From Rhodoluna sp. (GTDB lineage Bacteria > Actinomycetota > Actinomycetes > Actinomycetales > Microbacteriaceae), in NCBI RefSeq assembly GCF_024639375.1, contig NZ_JAHEIM010000009.1:17392-81391 (forward strand): 64,000 bases of DNA, written 5' to 3'. The notes under the pieces are model-generated. The model made no database searches and was not told the origin of the DNA. It was given only the letters and a program-made list of their open reading frames with translations. Positions 38,862 to 48,157 of the stretch are shown here, in pieces. The position numbers and the translations under genes were made by a program. Numbering within the stretch: position 1 is the first letter of the stretch; the number at the start of each line of letters is the position of its first letter.

Positions 38862-39632
38862 ATGGCCTCGAAAAAGAGCTACTGGAGCACCTTGGAACCG
38901 CGTATTTTCGCGCACCGAGGTTTGGTCACTTTGGACAGTCCAGATGAAAACACGGTTCCCGCATTCAGAGCTGCGGTTTTGGCTGGGGCCGACTACATCG
39001 AATCAGACCTGCAATTAACCTCGGATGGTGTTCCCGTGCTCTTTCACGACGCAGATTTGTTGCGTGTGGCTGGTCTTAACAAAAAGATCTCCCAGGTCTC
39101 TTGGGCTGAACTGCAAGATATCCGTTTGCTGCGGGGTGGCCACATTCCCCGTCTCGAAGATGTTCTCAAAGCCTTCTCGGGTTCAAAATTCAATTTGGAT
39201 TTTAAGAGTGATGATGTGGTTGCGCCTGCAGCTGCGGTTATTAATAAGTTGCGTTGTCACAATCGTGTTTTGGTCACTTCTTTTAGTGACGCTCGCCGCC
39301 GTCGTGCAGTTTCTTTGATGGACTCCCCTGTGGCAACATCTGCGGGTTCGATCACCGTGGTGCTTATTTATATAGCTTCGTATGTGCCGGTGCCAGCATT
39401 AGGTCGCCTAATTGCACGCGACGTGGATTGCTTGCAAATTCCAGTTGGAAATAAATACATCCACTTTGACACCAAGCGGTTCATTAGATACTGCAGATCA
39501 ATAGACCTGAGTGTTTATTTCTGGACCATAAATAAGAAAAAGGATATGAAGCGCCTAGTTGGTTTGGGCGCCGCCGGAATCGTCACAGATAAGTGCGATC
39601 TAGCGATTGAGGCATTCGCAACTTCTCTGTGA
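38862..39632 (+). CDS. Glycerophosphodiester phosphodiesterase family protein
   Basis: FAHRGLVTLDSPDENTVPAFRAAVLAGADYIESDLQLTSDGVPVLFHDADLLRVAG. Start MASKKSYW at 38862. Confidence 0.92.
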   Translation: MASKKSYWSTLEPRIFAHRGLVTLDSPDENTVPAFRAAVLAGADYIESDLQLTSDGVPVLFHDADLLRVAGLNKKISQVSWAELQDIRLLRGGHIPRLEDVLKAFSGSKFNLDFKSDDVVAPAAAVINKLRCHNRVLVTSFSDARRRRAVSLMDSPVATSAGSITVVLIYIASYVPVPALGRLIARDVDCLQIPVGNKYIHFDTKRFIRYCRSIDLSVYFWTINKKKDMKRLVGLGAAGIVTDKCDLAIEAFATSL

Positions 39633-39727
39633 GTTTGCTGTTAAGACTGCAAATGCGGGATGATTGACTGTTCTCGCCGAGTTGTTCCTCGTCGAGCCCT
39701 AATCGGGCCAATCTTCAGGAGGAAATA

Positions 39728-40090
39728 ATGGCACAACAAACTATGCGCGGAATGCGCCTGGGAACTCAAAGTCTTGAGAGCGAACGCGGAGTAAATTACT
39801 CGGCTCGCGTGCAGCACTCCTACCAATGTGCAAACAACCACGTTTCAGAAATGGTTTTTGCTGCGGATGCTGAGATTCCACAGACCTGGCAGTGCAAGAG
39901 CTGCCCACAGCAGGCAACATTGCTTGAAGATGGAAAACTAATCAAACTTGATTTGGTTGAAGACAAGACTCCACGCAGTCACTGGGAGATGCTTCTTGAG
40001 CGTCGCAGCCGTGACGAACTTGAAGAAATTTTGCAGGAGCGCCTGGACTACATTCGTGCACGTCGTGCCGGTGGTCAAGCAGACCTATAA
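39728..40090 (+). CDS. rbpA: RNA polymerase-binding protein RbpA
   Basis: MRGMRLGTQSLESERGVNYSARVQHSYQCANNHVSEMVFAADAEIPQTWQCKSC. Confidence 0.95.
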   Translation: MAQQTMRGMRLGTQSLESERGVNYSARVQHSYQCANNHVSEMVFAADAEIPQTWQCKSCPQQATLLEDGKLIKLDLVEDKTPRSHWEMLLERRSRDELEEILQERLDYIRARRAGGQADL

Positions 40091-40779
40091 AAACCCCATT
40101 TGGTGACCAGCCATAGTGCCTCGAGCACTATGGCTGTTGTCATTTTTGAGGCACCATGGTTTCGCTCCACGAAGGTAATTGGCACCTCACGGATTCGGCC
40201 ACCTTGTTGGTGAACGCGCATTGCCATCTCTACTTGAAATGCATAACCTCGCGCGGCGACGCCATGCAAGTTCATCTGGCGAAGAAAGCTAATTCTGAAA
40301 ACTCTAAAACCCGCAGTCATGTCTTTGATTTGAGTTCGCAACATGAGGTGCGCATAAATGTTGCCAACTCGCGATATAAGTTTGCGATGTGCGGGCCAGT
40401 TGAGTACCTCTCCCCCAGCAACCCAGCGCGAGCCGATAACTAGGTCTGCATTTGTTGCTGCATCAAGAAGTTTGGGCAGGTCGATGGCTCGGTGACTTCC
40501 GTCGGCATCCATCTCTACAACTAATTCATAGTGACGCTTTAGTGCCCATTCAAAGCCGTGCAGATAAGCAGCTCCCAAACCATCTTTGCTGTTGCGATGC
40601 AACACCGAAATGCGTGAATCGGCTGCGGCGAGTTCGTCGGCAAGCATGCCGGTGCCGTCGGGGCTAGCGTCATCAACGATCAAGATTTCAACGGTAGCGA
40701 CGTGCTTCAAAATGCTATTGACTGAGGTGCTTAGATTCTCGATTTCGTTGTAGGTGGGCATGATTACCAGAGTCTTCAT
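40075..40779 (-). CDS. Polyprenol monophosphomannose synthase (GT2)
   Basis: MKTLVIMPTYNEIENL, ILIVDDASPDGTGMLADELA, VVEMDADGSH; adjacent to lnt. Confidence 0.92.
   Translation of the reverse strand: MKTLVIMPTYNEIENLSTSVNSILKHVATVEILIVDDASPDGTGMLADELAAADSRISVLHRNSKDGLGAAYLHGFEWALKRHYELVVEMDADGSHRAIDLPKLLDAATNADLVIGSRWVAGGEVLNWPAHRKLISRVGNIYAHLMLRTQIKDMTAGFRVFRISFLRQMNLHGVAARGYAFQVEMAMRVHQQGGRIREVPITFVERNHGASKMTTAIVLEALWLVTKWGFYRSA
40108..40147 (+). terminator. rbpA terminator hairpin inside the ppm synthase coding sequence
   Basis: cagccatagtgc-ctcga-gcactatggctg, perfect 12-bp stem, then ttgtcattttt. Confidence 0.75.
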
Positions 40780-42344
40780 TTACCTTCACCCCGCAGCAGG
40801 CTCTTCTTTAGGCGGCCATGGCGAATTGCCCGAAAGATGAAAAATAGCGCTAAAAGATTGAGGCCTAAGTCAACGTATTGGCCAAAGATCATGGCCGGAG
40901 TTAGCGATGTGCGCAGCGGAACGGCAGCAACCATGGCACCGGGTTCAAAAGTAGGTAGCTGTTGAATCACTGCGCCATCTGGCGCATAAACAACCGACTT
41001 ACCTACAGTGGAAATATTGACTACTGCCCTGCCTGTCTCTATCGCGCGCAGTTTGGCAAATGCAACTTGCTGAAAGGTTTCATCGCTGTGACCAAAGTCG
41101 GCGTTGTTTGTTTGCGAAATAATCACCTGTGCACCCTCGCGCACTAAATCACGACCAATGTCGTCAATGGCAATTTCGAAGCAAATTAGCACGCCGAGTT
41201 TCTCTTTATTCAGTTCAAAAATTCCGTCACGAGTTCCAAAGGTGTAGCCACGTGAGATCAAACCCACTAGGTCTGGAGCAAGTTGATACCAAAAGTCTCG
41301 GTCGGGTACATACTCCGCAAACGGCACTGGACGCTTTTTGTCGTACCAGTCAACAGGTCCTTGGTTTGGCTTCCACAAAATTGAGCTGTTGTAGATGTCT
41401 TGCCCACGACTAGTAATAGTTCCAAAAATCAGTGGCACTCCCAGAATGTTGTCGACTTCGTTTCGAATTGTTTGTGCTGCCTTCACATCGATAAACGGGC
41501 TGATGTCCGAGGCGTTCTCTGGCCAGATCACGACATCAACTTTGTGTTGCTTAAGTTGCTTATAAATCAGTTTCGTTGCTTCAAGGTGGTTTCGCAGAAT
41601 CGAACCTCGATCAGGGTTCGCGAATAAGCCTGCATTCGCATTGCCCTGCACCGCTCCAACGTTCAACGTTCCGGCCTCGCTCGTTGATGGTGGTGTTGTG
41701 AGCACCGGGATAGCGAAAGTCGCAGCAACAGTGAGAAATGCAATCGATTTTTGAAGTTTGGACGCCGTTCGCCACTCAAGTACCGACACGAGACAAAGCA
41801 CGCTTACGAATGCGACGACAAAAGTAAGAGAACCAAGGCCTCCCCAGTAAACCCAATTGGCGAGTGGCGATTCGCTTTGGCTTTGGGAAAGTCTTGACCA
41901 GGGAAATCCACCATATGGAATTGAAATTGAAACCCATTCACGAGCAGTGAATATGGATGCCAGTGTCGCAGCGATTGACAACTGACGCGTGGCTCGGTTC
42001 TTAAGTCGGTCAAGTTTGCTCAGAACCAAGGCGATGCAAGCCATGCCTACAGCGAATATCGCGGCTTCCATAATTGAAAGTGCAAGCCAAGGCACGGGGC
42101 CAAGATAAAGGCTCAACCATTCAATCTGGCTTAGGTAAAAAGCTAGGCCACCAACAAATCCAAAGAAAAGCGCTTTTGCAAAACCTAAACCGCGAACCGA
42201 GAGCGTTAGCAAAGCTACTGAAACGAAAATCAGTGGCCAGATGCCCTCTCGCGGAAACGCAAGGCTCGACACCAAACCGCCAAGGAGTGCCATGGCTCCG
42301 CGCACCAGGTCATAGCGCGTGATTGAAAATTTCAGCTTAGGCAT
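40776..42344 (-). CDS. lnt: Apolipoprotein N-acyltransferase
   Basis: VIWPENASDISPF, YDKKRPVPFAEYVPDR, LGVLICFEIAIDDI (nitrilase fold) after multiple TM segments. Confidence 0.92.
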   Translation of the reverse strand: MPKLKFSITRYDLVRGAMALLGGLVSSLAFPREGIWPLIFVSVALLTLSVRGLGFAKALFFGFVGGLAFYLSQIEWLSLYLGPVPWLALSIMEAAIFAVGMACIALVLSKLDRLKNRATRQLSIAATLASIFTAREWVSISIPYGGFPWSRLSQSQSESPLANWVYWGGLGSLTFVVAFVSVLCLVSVLEWRTASKLQKSIAFLTVAATFAIPVLTTPPSTSEAGTLNVGAVQGNANAGLFANPDRGSILRNHLEATKLIYKQLKQHKVDVVIWPENASDISPFIDVKAAQTIRNEVDNILGVPLIFGTITSRGQDIYNSSILWKPNQGPVDWYDKKRPVPFAEYVPDRDFWYQLAPDLVGLISRGYTFGTRDGIFELNKEKLGVLICFEIAIDDIGRDLVREGAQVIISQTNNADFGHSDETFQQVAFAKLRAIETGRAVVNISTVGKSVVYAPDGAVIQQLPTFEPGAMVAAVPLRTSLTPAMIFGQYVDLGLNLLALFFIFRAIRHGRLKKSLLRGEGK

Positions 42345-42346
42345 CG

Positions 42347-44803
42347 TTATCCGTAGTACGAGTAGGCCACGATGCCACGCTTTACTTTGTCGACAGCATT
42401 TTTAGCAGTCGCAGCCAATTCGCCATCCGCGGTTTGTGCAATCTGATCGAGAAGGTCGATGATCATCTTGGCCCATCGGATGAAGTCACCGGCAAGCAAG
42501 TCGGCGGCATCCAACACGGTGTCAAGGCGAGCACCAGATGCCCAGCGGTGAATCGGCAATGCCAAACTCAAATCGAGTGGCGGGGTCTTGCCCAACTTGT
42601 GGTGGTGGGCTAGTTCCTCGAGGTCTGCCCAAATCTCTTGCGTGCGTTCAATGACCTCGACAAAATTGCCTTTAGGCAATCGAGGTTCCCATTCCTCATC
42701 ACGCCTTGCCTCGTAAACCAATGCTGCGGCAACGGCAGCTAGGTTCGGGGCATCTAGTTTGTTCCAGACACCCTCGCGCAGGCTTTCTGCAATTAGCAAA
42801 TCGCGCTCGCCATAAATGCGTGCAAGTTTCTTGCCTGCTTCGAGCACCTCAAAATCGCCATCATTGTCTTCTACATATTTAAGATCGATGAGCATGTCGC
42901 AAATTCGATCGAAGGTTCGCGCAACCTGATTTGTGCGCCCTTCAATTTGCGCGTGAATACCGTCAAGTTCACGTTGCAGCTTGAACCAACGCTCACCCCA
43001 TCGTGCGTGCGCTTCTCTTTCATTACACGCATGACAAGGGTGTGAACGCAGATCTCTCTTTAACTGATTGATGCGCTGTTCTTGAATGTGTCGCCCTTTT
43101 GACTGTCGAATGTCCTTGCCTCTGTCTGCACGTACTCTGCCAGAAGCCAACAGGCGCTCGATGTCTGTAATCTCACGTCGCATTTCGGCATAAGCCTGAA
43201 AATCACCAAGGTGACACTTCATTGCGGTGGCATAGCCGGCTAGCGACTCTTGCTTCTCTCGAATTCCGCGAGCTAACCCGACAACCGAACGGTCTGCTTG
43301 AAATTGTGCAAACGATGTTTCTAGAACTTCGCGAGCTCGTTCGCGACCGAAGGCCTCTAGTAGATTCACCGACATGTTGTAGGTGGGTCTGAACGGGCTG
43401 ATCAACGGGTAGGTGCGCTTGCTGGCAAGACCGGCAACATTATTTGGATCCATGTTGGCCGACCACTGGATGACCGAATGGCCTTGTGTGTCGATGCCTC
43501 GACGTCCGGCACGACCGGTGAGCTGAGTGTATTCGCCTGGTGTTATTTGAACGCGGCCTTCACCGTTGAATTTGTCCAGACGCTCAAGCACCACAGTGCG
43601 AGCTGGCATGTTGATGCCAAGCGCGAGAGTTTCGGTTGCGAAGACAACCTTCACAAGCTTGCGCAAAAACAGTTCTTCGACCACCTCTTTGAATGCTGGC
43701 AACATTCCTGCGTGGTGAGCGGCAACACCCTTCTCTAATCCGCTTAGCCAGTCGAAATAGCCAAGCGTGGCTAGATCTTCATCAGCTATGTTGTGAGTTT
43801 TTTCTTCAACAATTCGACGAATCTCTTGCTTTTCCTCGGTTGTAGTCAGGCGCACTTGGCTGCTTTGACAAGCTTTTACCGCTGCATCGCATCCCGCGCG
43901 CGAGAAGATGAAGAAAATGGCTGGCAGCAGATCAGCATCTTCAAGAATCTCAACTATCGCAGGCTTTGAAATCCGCTCAATGCGGTTTTGCATGGCCCGA
44001 TTCTGCTCGCCATATGACTGCCGCTTGCCCCGGTATGAGTTATTGATTGGTTGGCGCATTTTGGTGGCATGCTTGGCTGCTAGCTCGCCGTTGACTCGAG
44101 TTGCACCCTCACTCTCGTCAAACAGCTCAATCATCTCTGAGCCAAAAAGCACGTGCTGGTTCAGTGGTACCGGTCGGATTTCCGAAACGATGATTGCAGT
44201 ATCACCGCGAACTTCGTCTAGCCATGCTCCAAATTCCTCAGCGTTGGAAACCGTTGCGCTCAGAGAAACGATCTTGACGTCTTTTGGCAGGTGCAGAATA
44301 ACTTCTTCCCAAACCGCTCCCCTAAACCGGTCGGCAAGATAGTGAACCTCATCCATCACTACATAACCAAGCGTGATCAATGAGTTCGAATTGGCATAAA
44401 TCATGTTTCGAAGCACTTCGGTGGTCATCACCACAATTTGCGCATCAGAGTTCTGATTGGTGTCACCGGTCAGCAGACCAACTTTTTCGGGCCCATACCT
44501 TTTGACCATCTCGGCGTATTTTTGATTGCTCAGCGCTTTGATGGGAGTTGTGTAGAAAACCTTCTGATTTTTTTCTAGCGCCAGGTGGATGGCAAACTCA
44601 CCCACGATAGTTTTGCCGGCGCCAGTTGGCGCTGCAACCAGCACACCCTGATCTTTAGCAAGCGCACGACAGGCTTGCTCCTGAAAGTCATCGAGTGGGA
44701 ATTTGAGGAGTTTGGTGAACGAATCTAGCGAGGGCACAGCCGGAGCCTTACGAGATTTGGCGTATCGTTCTGCGGGCGAGAGCTCGTTATTAGTCACAGG
44801 CAC
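42347..44803 (-). CDS. helY: DEAD/DEAH-box RNA helicase, HelY/Mtr4-like
   Basis: VAAPTGAGKTIVGEFAIH, VVMDEVHYLADRFRGAVWEEVI, TGRAGRRGIDTQGH. Confidence 0.93.
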   Translation of the reverse strand: MPVTNNELSPAERYAKSRKAPAVPSLDSFTKLLKFPLDDFQEQACRALAKDQGVLVAAPTGAGKTIVGEFAIHLALEKNQKVFYTTPIKALSNQKYAEMVKRYGPEKVGLLTGDTNQNSDAQIVVMTTEVLRNMIYANSNSLITLGYVVMDEVHYLADRFRGAVWEEVILHLPKDVKIVSLSATVSNAEEFGAWLDEVRGDTAIIVSEIRPVPLNQHVLFGSEMIELFDESEGATRVNGELAAKHATKMRQPINNSYRGKRQSYGEQNRAMQNRIERISKPAIVEILEDADLLPAIFFIFSRAGCDAAVKACQSSQVRLTTTEEKQEIRRIVEEKTHNIADEDLATLGYFDWLSGLEKGVAAHHAGMLPAFKEVVEELFLRKLVKVVFATETLALGINMPARTVVLERLDKFNGEGRVQITPGEYTQLTGRAGRRGIDTQGHSVIQWSANMDPNNVAGLASKRTYPLISPFRPTYNMSVNLLEAFGRERAREVLETSFAQFQADRSVVGLARGIREKQESLAGYATAMKCHLGDFQAYAEMRREITDIERLLASGRVRADRGKDIRQSKGRHIQEQRINQLKRDLRSHPCHACNEREAHARWGERWFKLQRELDGIHAQIEGRTNQVARTFDRICDMLIDLKYVEDNDGDFEVLEAGKKLARIYGERDLLIAESLREGVWNKLDAPNLAAVAAALVYEARRDEEWEPRLPKGNFVEVIERTQEIWADLEELAHHHKLGKTPPLDLSLALPIHRWASGARLDTVLDAADLLAGDFIRWAKMIIDLLDQIAQTADGELAATAKNAVDKVKRGIVAYSYYG

Positions 44804-45612
44804 TAGTCAACCTGAGGTGCATCAGATAATCCGTCTAATTCGAGGTCGATTTGCAATTGTTTTTTCGCTCGACGCTTATCGTTTAGCCAAGTGACTAACG
44901 CGGATAAAGCGTAAAGCGCCAAAAGTGGAATCATCACTAAGAACATCGACATTGGGTCGGCAGTTGGAGTAGCTAATGCGGCAATCACAGCGATCACGAA
45001 GATAGCCACGCGCCAAGACTTGATGATCGAACTTGCAGAAATCAAATTGGCAAAGTTTAGAAGAACCAAAACAACTGGCAAGACGAATGCGATTCCGAAA
45101 ACAAGCAGAATGCGGATGGTGAACAAAATGTACTCGTTGGCATTAATAACGTTGGCGCTGCCTGAAGGTGTGAATCCAATTAAAGTTGACACGAAGCCCG
45201 GTAGCGAGACCCATGCCATCCAACAACCAGCTGCAAATAGCGGAATAGCACTGCCAAGAAACGCCAACGTATATCGACGCTCACGTTTTTTGAGACCGGG
45301 AGTTATGAAGGCCCAGAGGCTATAAAGCCAAAAAGGGCTAGTGATTAATACTCCAAGAAAAATCGATACCTGCAACCGCAGGTCGAAAGCGCCCACAACG
45401 GTGCCGAAATTTATGGTGGCGTTGATGTTCTTGCTCTGGGCAAGTTCAACAACGGGCGCCTGAAGTATTTGGAAAACAGGATCAAACAAAATCCAACCCA
45501 GAACTGAACCAGCAAAGATCGCGATAGCAATAAAAAACAGTCGATTGCGCAACTCTTTTAGGTGACCACCAAGGCTCATACGAGCGTCGGGGTTGCGTTT
45601 CTTAGCCATCAA
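44803..45612 (-). CDS. tatC: Sec-independent translocase subunit TatC
   Basis: MSLGGHLKELRNRLFFIAIAIFAGSVLGW, FGIAFVLPVVLVLLNFANLI. Confidence 0.94.
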   Translation of the reverse strand: MMAKKRNPDARMSLGGHLKELRNRLFFIAIAIFAGSVLGWILFDPVFQILQAPVVELAQSKNINATINFGTVVGAFDLRLQVSIFLGVLITSPFWLYSLWAFITPGLKKRERRYTLAFLGSAIPLFAAGCWMAWVSLPGFVSTLIGFTPSGSANVINANEYILFTIRILLVFGIAFVLPVVLVLLNFANLISASSIIKSWRVAIFVIAVIAALATPTADPMSMFLVMIPLLALYALSALVTWLNDKRRAKKQLQIDLELDGLSDAPQVD

Positions 45613-45627
45613 AGCCCAGCTCGGTTG

Positions 45628-45807
45628 CTAGTTTTCGGTTGGCTTGTCGCCCTTATCAGATGGCTTGGTGTCATCTGCCTTGAGTTCTTTCTTAAAAACT
45701 CGCATTGACTGTGCCAGGCTCTTGGCCAAACCTGGAAGTTTTGGACCACCCCAGAGCAGCAAAACGATAACGAGGATGATGATCCATTCCCAGCCATTGA
45801 GTCGCAT
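45628..45807 (-). CDS. tatA: Sec-independent translocase subunit TatA (missing from supplied ORF track)
   Basis: My translation: MRLNGWEWIIILVIVLLLWGGPKLPGLAKSLAQSMRVFKKELKADDTKPSDKGDKPTEN, 59 aa. Confidence 0.93.
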   Translation of the reverse strand: MRLNGWEWIIILVIVLLLWGGPKLPGLAKSLAQSMRVFKKELKADDTKPSDKGDKPTEN

Positions 45808-46139
45808 TATTGAAACCTGCTTTCTGTGGGGTCAAACTGATTTAATCGCTTGATAAGCCTACGCTGTCGATCTTCACGTTTCTTTGCTTTGTTGCGCAGT
45901 AGTCGCTTTCGAGCCTGAATGTGAATCTGCGGGTCATCGTTCATATTGGAGCCCGGAGCCTCGATTTGAGCCGGCTCATCGATTGCCCGCTGCAGTTTTT
46001 CGAGTGTTGGCAACAGCTTGGCTGCCTGCCGAGCAACGGCTTTTCCGCTCTGAAAGAGGCTGTATCCAACCAGTGCAAAAACAACCAGACTGAATATGCC
46101 TACCCCCACCCAGATCCAAAACAAGGCCCAAAACCCCAT
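45807..46139 (-). CDS. Small membrane protein with basic C-terminus, unknown function
   Basis: One N-terminal TM (WALFWIWVGVGIFSLVVFALVGYSLF), then coiled/basic tail; stop overlaps tatA start (TAATG). Confidence 0.7.
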   Translation of the reverse strand: MGFWALFWIWVGVGIFSLVVFALVGYSLFQSGKAVARQAAKLLPTLEKLQRAIDEPAQIEAPGSNMNDDPQIHIQARKRLLRNKAKKREDRQRRLIKRLNQFDPTESRFQ

Positions 46140-46142
46140 CAG

Positions 46143-47141
46143 CTACTCCTCATCCTGAACTTGATTCGTCAATTCGGGTTGGCGGCCAAGAGCCTTTAGC
46201 GCGTAAGTCTTAACGAAACTCCGAGCTTCGAGTGGTTCGATTACTTTTGCCGCTCCCCCATATTTAGCCACTAGCCGAGCAATGTTGGGAAGGTGGCCAA
46301 CCTTGATTTCTGCGCGGATGTTTCCTGATTCAATCGATTTCGGTTCAGCCACATTTTGGAATTCAGAAATCAGACGATAGGCCTCGGGTTGAACCTCAAC
46401 CACCACAGTGGTGTCGGTTTTATCTGCCACGTAAAGCGCGTCATCAATCTCGCCCACTGACTTAGCCTCATTAGAAATGGCAGTTTCGAGAACCTCGATA
46501 GAACGCATGCGATCGAGTCTGAAATTGCGCATTGCGTTATTTATCGGGCAATAACCCCGCAAGTACCAGCCATCGCTTCTTGGATCAAGCCGAATCGGAT
46601 TAATATCTCGCAGTGCACGTTCGCCTTTTTGGTTGAAGTATTCACATCGAATTTGCTTCCCCTGCAAAATTGCTTGACGGATTATTTCTGATCCGGCTTC
46701 AACAGTCCCAGGAACAACTTCGACAGTTGCGACTGCACCTCGACCCGATCCAGCTGCCAAAAGATTCTGCAATTCAATCAAGTCTTTATCATTTGCAAAC
46801 TCTGGAATGGTGGCCAGGTAGTTAAGACCAGCGGCAATTGCAGAAGCTTGCCTGGTCGAAAGACGCGGCACATTTTCGATTACTTCATTTTCAAGTAGTT
46901 GCAAAATGCCGTCTTCTTCAAGAGCATCCACATCAATGTAAAAAAACCATTGCTCAAAGTCGCCCACCTCAGCCGTCAATTCATTGATTGATGTGACTGC
47001 AGCACGAATGTATTTCTCTTCTAAATCAAAATGTTCGGCAGCTTCAGCAAGTGAAACCGGCCCTCGGTTTTGCAAATATCCAATCAAAGCGAGCAGAAAA
47101 TTGAATCGCTCCTCGCCGTTGAAACTAGCCAATCTAGGCAT
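46143..47141 (-). CDS. pafC: WYL-domain regulator PafC-like
   Basis: MPRLASFNGEERFNFLLALIGYLQNRGPVSLAEAAEHFDLEEKYIRAAV (HTH) and WYLRGYCPINNAMRNFRLDRM. Confidence 0.88.
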   Translation of the reverse strand: MPRLASFNGEERFNFLLALIGYLQNRGPVSLAEAAEHFDLEEKYIRAAVTSINELTAEVGDFEQWFFYIDVDALEEDGILQLLENEVIENVPRLSTRQASAIAAGLNYLATIPEFANDKDLIELQNLLAAGSGRGAVATVEVVPGTVEAGSEIIRQAILQGKQIRCEYFNQKGERALRDINPIRLDPRSDGWYLRGYCPINNAMRNFRLDRMRSIEVLETAISNEAKSVGEIDDALYVADKTDTTVVVEVQPEAYRLISEFQNVAEPKSIESGNIRAEIKVGHLPNIARLVAKYGGAAKVIEPLEARSFVKTYALKALGRQPELTNQVQDEE

Positions 47142-48141
47142 GAGCCTCAACCACCTTTTCAAAGCCACTTCGGATAGCCTCGCCAAGGGCAACGGGAGAA
47201 ATAACTGTCACATCAAGGGCGAATTCCCTGAGTTGTTCAGCCAATAGGTGCATGTCTAGATAGGCAACCGAAACCAGACCATCCGAGGTAGAAGGTTGGT
47301 CATTTAATTGAAAATGAAACCAAGCCTGAGAATCTGGTTTCACTTTCAACCGTGCTACCTGAGTGTTGATCAACTCAGAGAGTTCAGCCTCTGCATCAGT
47401 AATTAGTTTCGAATCTGGCGCAGCAAATGTAACTTCAGTATCGTCAATTTTCACCGTTGTCACTTTAGAAACGATGCGCATCAGAAGAAAGTTGCGTGTG
47501 GCGTTTCGGTCGAGGTCAAAACTGATGACTAACCATTGGCCATCTATGTTGCGCAAAGCCCACGGTTGAATGTGACGAAGAGAAATCTCGCCATTTGGTT
47601 TTCGATAACTGAAGCGAACCTCCTGACAAGAATCAATTGCAATATTCAGTGGCATAAATGCCGGTTCGTGAGTCTTAATTCGAGGTGCGTAGCCAATCAG
47701 GTCGGATGCAGCGGGGGCAACTCCAAGCGCTCGCAATCGCACCAACGCTCGGTTTGCGTCTGACTGCAATGATGCGTGAGCCCACACACCTGCTGCCAGA
47801 TTTAGCAATTGAAGTTGATTTGGGTTTAGTCCAACTTGCTTGGGCCAAACGAATGTATCGCTAGCAACCACGTATCGAATGTCATCGCCGTCGACCAGAT
47901 TCTCTTTGATCTCAACTTGAATTCCAGTGTTTCGAAGGTCGGTCTTGTCGCGCTCAAACATGCGAAAGACTGATTCTTCATTTGTGCCAGAGGCAAGAGT
48001 GTCTCGATAGCTTGGAATGCACTCGAACAACTCTTTTTTGCTCAAGCCCCGTTGAGAGAACAACAAGGCGCAAGTGATTTGCATCAGTCGTTCTGATTTA
48101 TCACTTTTGGCTGGCTGCCAACCCAATTCGGCTTTCACCAC
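47134..48141 (-). CDS. pafB: WYL-domain regulator PafB-like
   Basis: KSERLMQITCALLFSQRGLSKKELFECIPSYRD, QEVRFSYRKPNGEISLRHIQPWALRNIDGQWLVISFDLDR. Confidence 0.88.
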   Translation of the reverse strand: MVKAELGWQPAKSDKSERLMQITCALLFSQRGLSKKELFECIPSYRDTLASGTNEESVFRMFERDKTDLRNTGIQVEIKENLVDGDDIRYVVASDTFVWPKQVGLNPNQLQLLNLAAGVWAHASLQSDANRALVRLRALGVAPAASDLIGYAPRIKTHEPAFMPLNIAIDSCQEVRFSYRKPNGEISLRHIQPWALRNIDGQWLVISFDLDRNATRNFLLMRIVSKVTTVKIDDTEVTFAAPDSKLITDAEAELSELINTQVARLKVKPDSQAWFHFQLNDQPSTSDGLVSVAYLDMHLLAEQLREFALDVTVISPVALGEAIRSGFEKVVEAHA

Positions 48142-48157
48142 GAAGTCACCAAACCGC

